From Hyphomicrobiales bacterium (lineage in GTDB: Bacteria > Pseudomonadota > Alphaproteobacteria > Rhizobiales > Afifellaceae), in NCBI GenBank assembly GCA_013812985.1, contig JACCSN010000771.1, positions 1 to 7,727 of the forward strand: 7,727 nt of DNA. Direction: 5' to 3'. Position numbers and translations under genes: made by a program. Positions within the stretch are counted from its first letter, which is position 1. Each line of letters starts with the position of its first letter. The notes under the pieces were generated by a model. The model saw only the letters and a list, made by a program, of their open reading frames with translations, was not told the DNA's origin and ran no database searches. Of this stretch, positions 6,704 to 7,727 are shown one piece after another.

Positions 6704-6891
6704 GACCGCCGATGGCGATCCGGCTTGGCGGGGGCTTGGACGCTCCGCTCCGCCGGCCGGCCGTGACGGGCCTTGTCGGCCATCACGGCGGCGACCACGG
6801 CGGGAATGGCGAGCTGGCCGTATTTGTGGCGCAGATCCGGCCATTCAGACGGGTTCGAGGCCGAAAGCTTTGTCTTGTCGGTCAGCGGCAT
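6700..6891 (-). CDS. small conserved-looking hypothetical protein (63 aa)
   Basis: Function unknown. A 63-residue reading frame from ATG 6891 with GGAA close upstream (short spacing) to TAG 6702-6700. The sequence begins MPLTDKTKLSASNPSEW, has a compact middle DLRHKYGQLAIPAVVAAVMAD (about 19-39, likely one amphipathic or partly buried helix) and a basic, probably disordered end. Short alphaproteobacterial proteins with a similar RYG.IGIPAVAAA-type core are known to me as hypotheticals, but this is memory without a search. The frame can be read upstream to 6951, but that would overlap the neighbour's stop and add Arg-rich filler. Its stop shares CTAA with the exporter's stop, so the genes converge with a 4-bp overlap. 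Confidence 0.55.
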   Translation of the reverse strand: MPLTDKTKLSASNPSEWPDLRHKYGQLAIPAVVAAVMADKARHGRPAERSVQAPAKPDRHRRS

Positions 6892-6919
6892 CTTTCCATC
6901 TCGATGTCTGCATTGGCAA

Positions 6920-6942
6920 AGCCGGCCGGCAGCGCGCCGGCT
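6920..6942 (-). terminator. intrinsic-terminator-like hairpin after the 134-aa gene
   Basis: AGCCGGC (6920-6926) and GCCGGCT (6936-6942) are exact complements around a 9-nt loop. It begins 5 bp past the TGA of the 134-residue gene in its direction of transcription and is followed on the minus strand by a short TTT. The stem is very GC-rich but the U-tract is short, so termination may be partial and some transcripts may continue into the 63-residue gene. Confidence 0.45.
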
Positions 6943-6947
6943 CAAGC

Positions 6948-7352
6948 TCAATGGGCGGCGGAGGCGAGGGGCGCCAACACCTGCTGGTCGTCCCGCAACC
7001 GCTCCAGAACGTCGATGGAGGCGCGGGCGAAGCCGAGGACGGCGGCGTCGATGTGCTGCTCCTCGGTTACGGCGAAGCCGGAACCTGACTTCCGAACCTG
7101 AAGGATACGGCTGCCGCCGTCCTCCGTCAGGCGCAGAAGCGCGGCATGCCCGGCGCCGTCGGCTCCGGGCAGCACGAACAGGAGATCGGCGGCGACGGAC
7201 TCGGCCGCCTGCTGCACGGCATCGCTGAACGACTTGCCGGCGCCGACGCCGAGTTCCACCGCCAGTTCGAGCTCAAGCCGCTTTAGTCTGGCGGATTCGA
7301 TCGCCGACCCGCCGCCGCCCGGTTTCGCACGCGAGTTCATCATGACGTTCAT
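6948..7352 (-). CDS. hypothetical protein (134 aa)
   Basis: Not recognised. A 134-residue soluble protein with no signal peptide or membrane segment. The first 15 residues are Gly/Arg-rich (GGGGS) and look flexible. From about residue 20 it is predicted to alternate helices and short strands: LKRLELELAVELGVG, FSDAVQQAAESVAADLLFVLPG, HAALLRLTEDGGSRILQVRKSGSG, HIDAAVLGFARASIDVLERLRDD. That pattern suggests one small alpha/beta domain. Codon usage fits the neighbours, and the frame stays open in a region where other frames break. Three nearby ATGs are possible starts (7352, 7343, 7340); the first is listed, with only a weak AGG about 9-10 nt upstream. A hairpin follows its stop. It is divergent from the DUF1499-type gene across a 214-bp spacer. 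Confidence 0.7.
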   Translation of the reverse strand: MNVMMNSRAKPGGGGSAIESARLKRLELELAVELGVGAGKSFSDAVQQAAESVAADLLFVLPGADGAGHAALLRLTEDGGSRILQVRKSGSGFAVTEEQHIDAAVLGFARASIDVLERLRDDQQVLAPLASAAH

Positions 7353-7421
7353 GGGCTCGGCCTATTCCGGACCAGTGGCAAGACTTCGATGCGAATAAGG
7401 TTTTTTATCGGAAACCGGACT

Positions 7422-7450
7422 GGCTTAAGGGCCGCTTCGCCCTTAAAGCC
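7422..7450. repeat. hairpin in the divergent spacer upstream of the DUF1499-type gene
   Basis: TTAAGGGC (7425-7432) and GCCCTTAA (7439-7446) are exact complements around a 6-nt loop. The pairing extends by GGC/GCC at the base if a single extra A (7447) is bulged. No T-run follows directly on either strand; a run of six T lies 15 bp to the left (7401-7416 area). It is placed between two divergent genes, so a regulatory binding site is as likely as an RNA structure. Confidence 0.5.
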
Positions 7451-7496
7451 GACGGGACCGGAGAGCACGCTGCGGATCGCATTCGGCGGCTTTGGC

Positions 7497-7524
7497 TTGC
7501 CGGCCGGCGCGCGCGGGCGATAAG
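7497..7524 (+). promoter_or_regulatory. possible promoter for the DUF1499-type gene
   Basis: TTGCCG (7497-7502) and GATAAG (7519-7524) are separated by 16 bp, each matching the sigma-70-type consensus at four of six positions. The pair lies about 43 bp before the ATG at 7567 in an otherwise GC-rich spacer. This is pattern matching only. Confidence 0.3.
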
Positions 7525-7566
7525 GCTGACCTGCTTTGGCGAGGAAAAACCCTCCATGAGGGCACG

Positions 7567-7727
7567 ATGAGAGCGCGCGTCCCGGTCCACCTGTCGCGCG
7601 CCGCCGGCTGGGCCAGGCTCGTCGGCGGCCTTGCCGTGCCCGTGCTGGTCCTTGGCGCTCTGGGCGCGCGGGCCGGGCTGGTGCCCGGGCCGGCGCTGGT
7701 CTCCGTGCTCCTGGTCGGCTTCGTGCT
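7567..7727 (+). CDS. DUF1499-type membrane protein, N-terminal part
   Basis: The gene runs off the right edge, with 53 codons visible. After a basic N-terminus (MRARVPVHLSRAAGWAR) there is a hydrophobic segment at about 18-33, a short loop ARAGLVPGP, and a second hydrophobic segment from about 43 onward. The opening ...LSRAA.WAR...VPVLVL..LG.RAGLV matches my memory of rhizobial DUF1499 membrane proteins, but the DUF1499 domain itself would lie outside the window, so the family call is tentative. The ATG at 7567 is preceded by GAGGG (7558-7562) with a 4-nt gap. That GAGGG forms the right arm of a small perfect palindrome, and an out-of-frame ATG at 7556 lies in its loop. Confidence 0.6.
   Translation, partial: MRARVPVHLSRAAGWARLVGGLAVPVLVLGALGARAGLVPGPALVSVLLVGFV

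Noticed and set aside
6065..6844. 259-residue minus-strand frame opposite the exporter
   Set aside because: It is antisense to a clear LysE-family membrane protein and has the Arg/Gly/Gln-rich composition of a shadow frame.
6948..7352. GVGAGKS in the 134-aa protein as a Walker A motif
   Set aside because: The residue five before GKS is Leu, not Gly, so the GxxxxGKS spacing fails. The segment sits after a helix instead of a strand, and no Walker B is visible.
7405..7590. 61-residue minus-strand frame in the divergent spacer
   Set aside because: Ser/Arg-rich, without a ribosome site, and it overlaps the start of the plus-strand membrane protein. Looks like chance.
1..7727. CRISPR array, tRNA, rRNA or riboswitch
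   Set aside because: I saw no regularly spaced direct repeats, no cloverleaf with a TTCRANY loop and no known riboswitch core in the non-coding parts.

Overview
The window looks like chromosomal DNA from a GC-rich alphaproteobacterium, most likely Hyphomicrobiales/Rhizobiales. This rests on the gene families present: a Suv3-like helicase with a Pro/Glu-rich and Arg-rich tail followed by an S4-domain protein, the complex I accessory subunit NDUFA12, a DUF2155 protein, and the start of a DUF1499-type membrane protein. The species cannot be named from this sequence alone. Most of the window is ordinary, well-packed housekeeping DNA. I did not find a convincing new multi-gene system.

Layout. (1) 1-3388, minus strand: a large Suv3-type superfamily 2 helicase, overlapped at its stop by the start of an S4 RNA-binding protein that runs off the left edge (ATGA overlap). 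Together they form an RNA-metabolism operon. (2) 3389-4202: about 0.8 kb without an intact gene. It holds a heavily frameshifted IS630-family transposase remnant (plus strand), a perfect inverted repeat beside it, and an older-looking decayed reading frame whose strand I cannot fix. (3) 4203-5886, minus strand: a secreted DsbA-like thiol oxidoreductase, a 68-bp gap with a long hairpin, then NDUFA12 and DUF2155 joined by a 1-nt TGATG overlap. (4) 6083-6703, plus strand: a LysE/ArgO-family amino-acid exporter, divergent from dsbA and preceded by a small arginine-rich upstream ORF. (5) 6700-7352, minus strand: two small proteins of unknown function. The first converges on the exporter gene with overlapping stop codons, and a hairpin separates the two. 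(6) 7567 to the right edge, plus strand: the N-terminus of a DUF1499-type membrane protein.

Working together: the DsbA-like protein, NDUFA12 and DUF2155 all point to the cell envelope and respiratory complex I. DUF2155 has a signal peptide and two cysteines in its conserved domain, so a disulfide made by the neighbouring oxidase is a reasonable but untested idea. The region most worth a second look is the scarred 3.4-4.2 kb junction, followed by the Arg-rich leader-like ORF upstream of the exporter.
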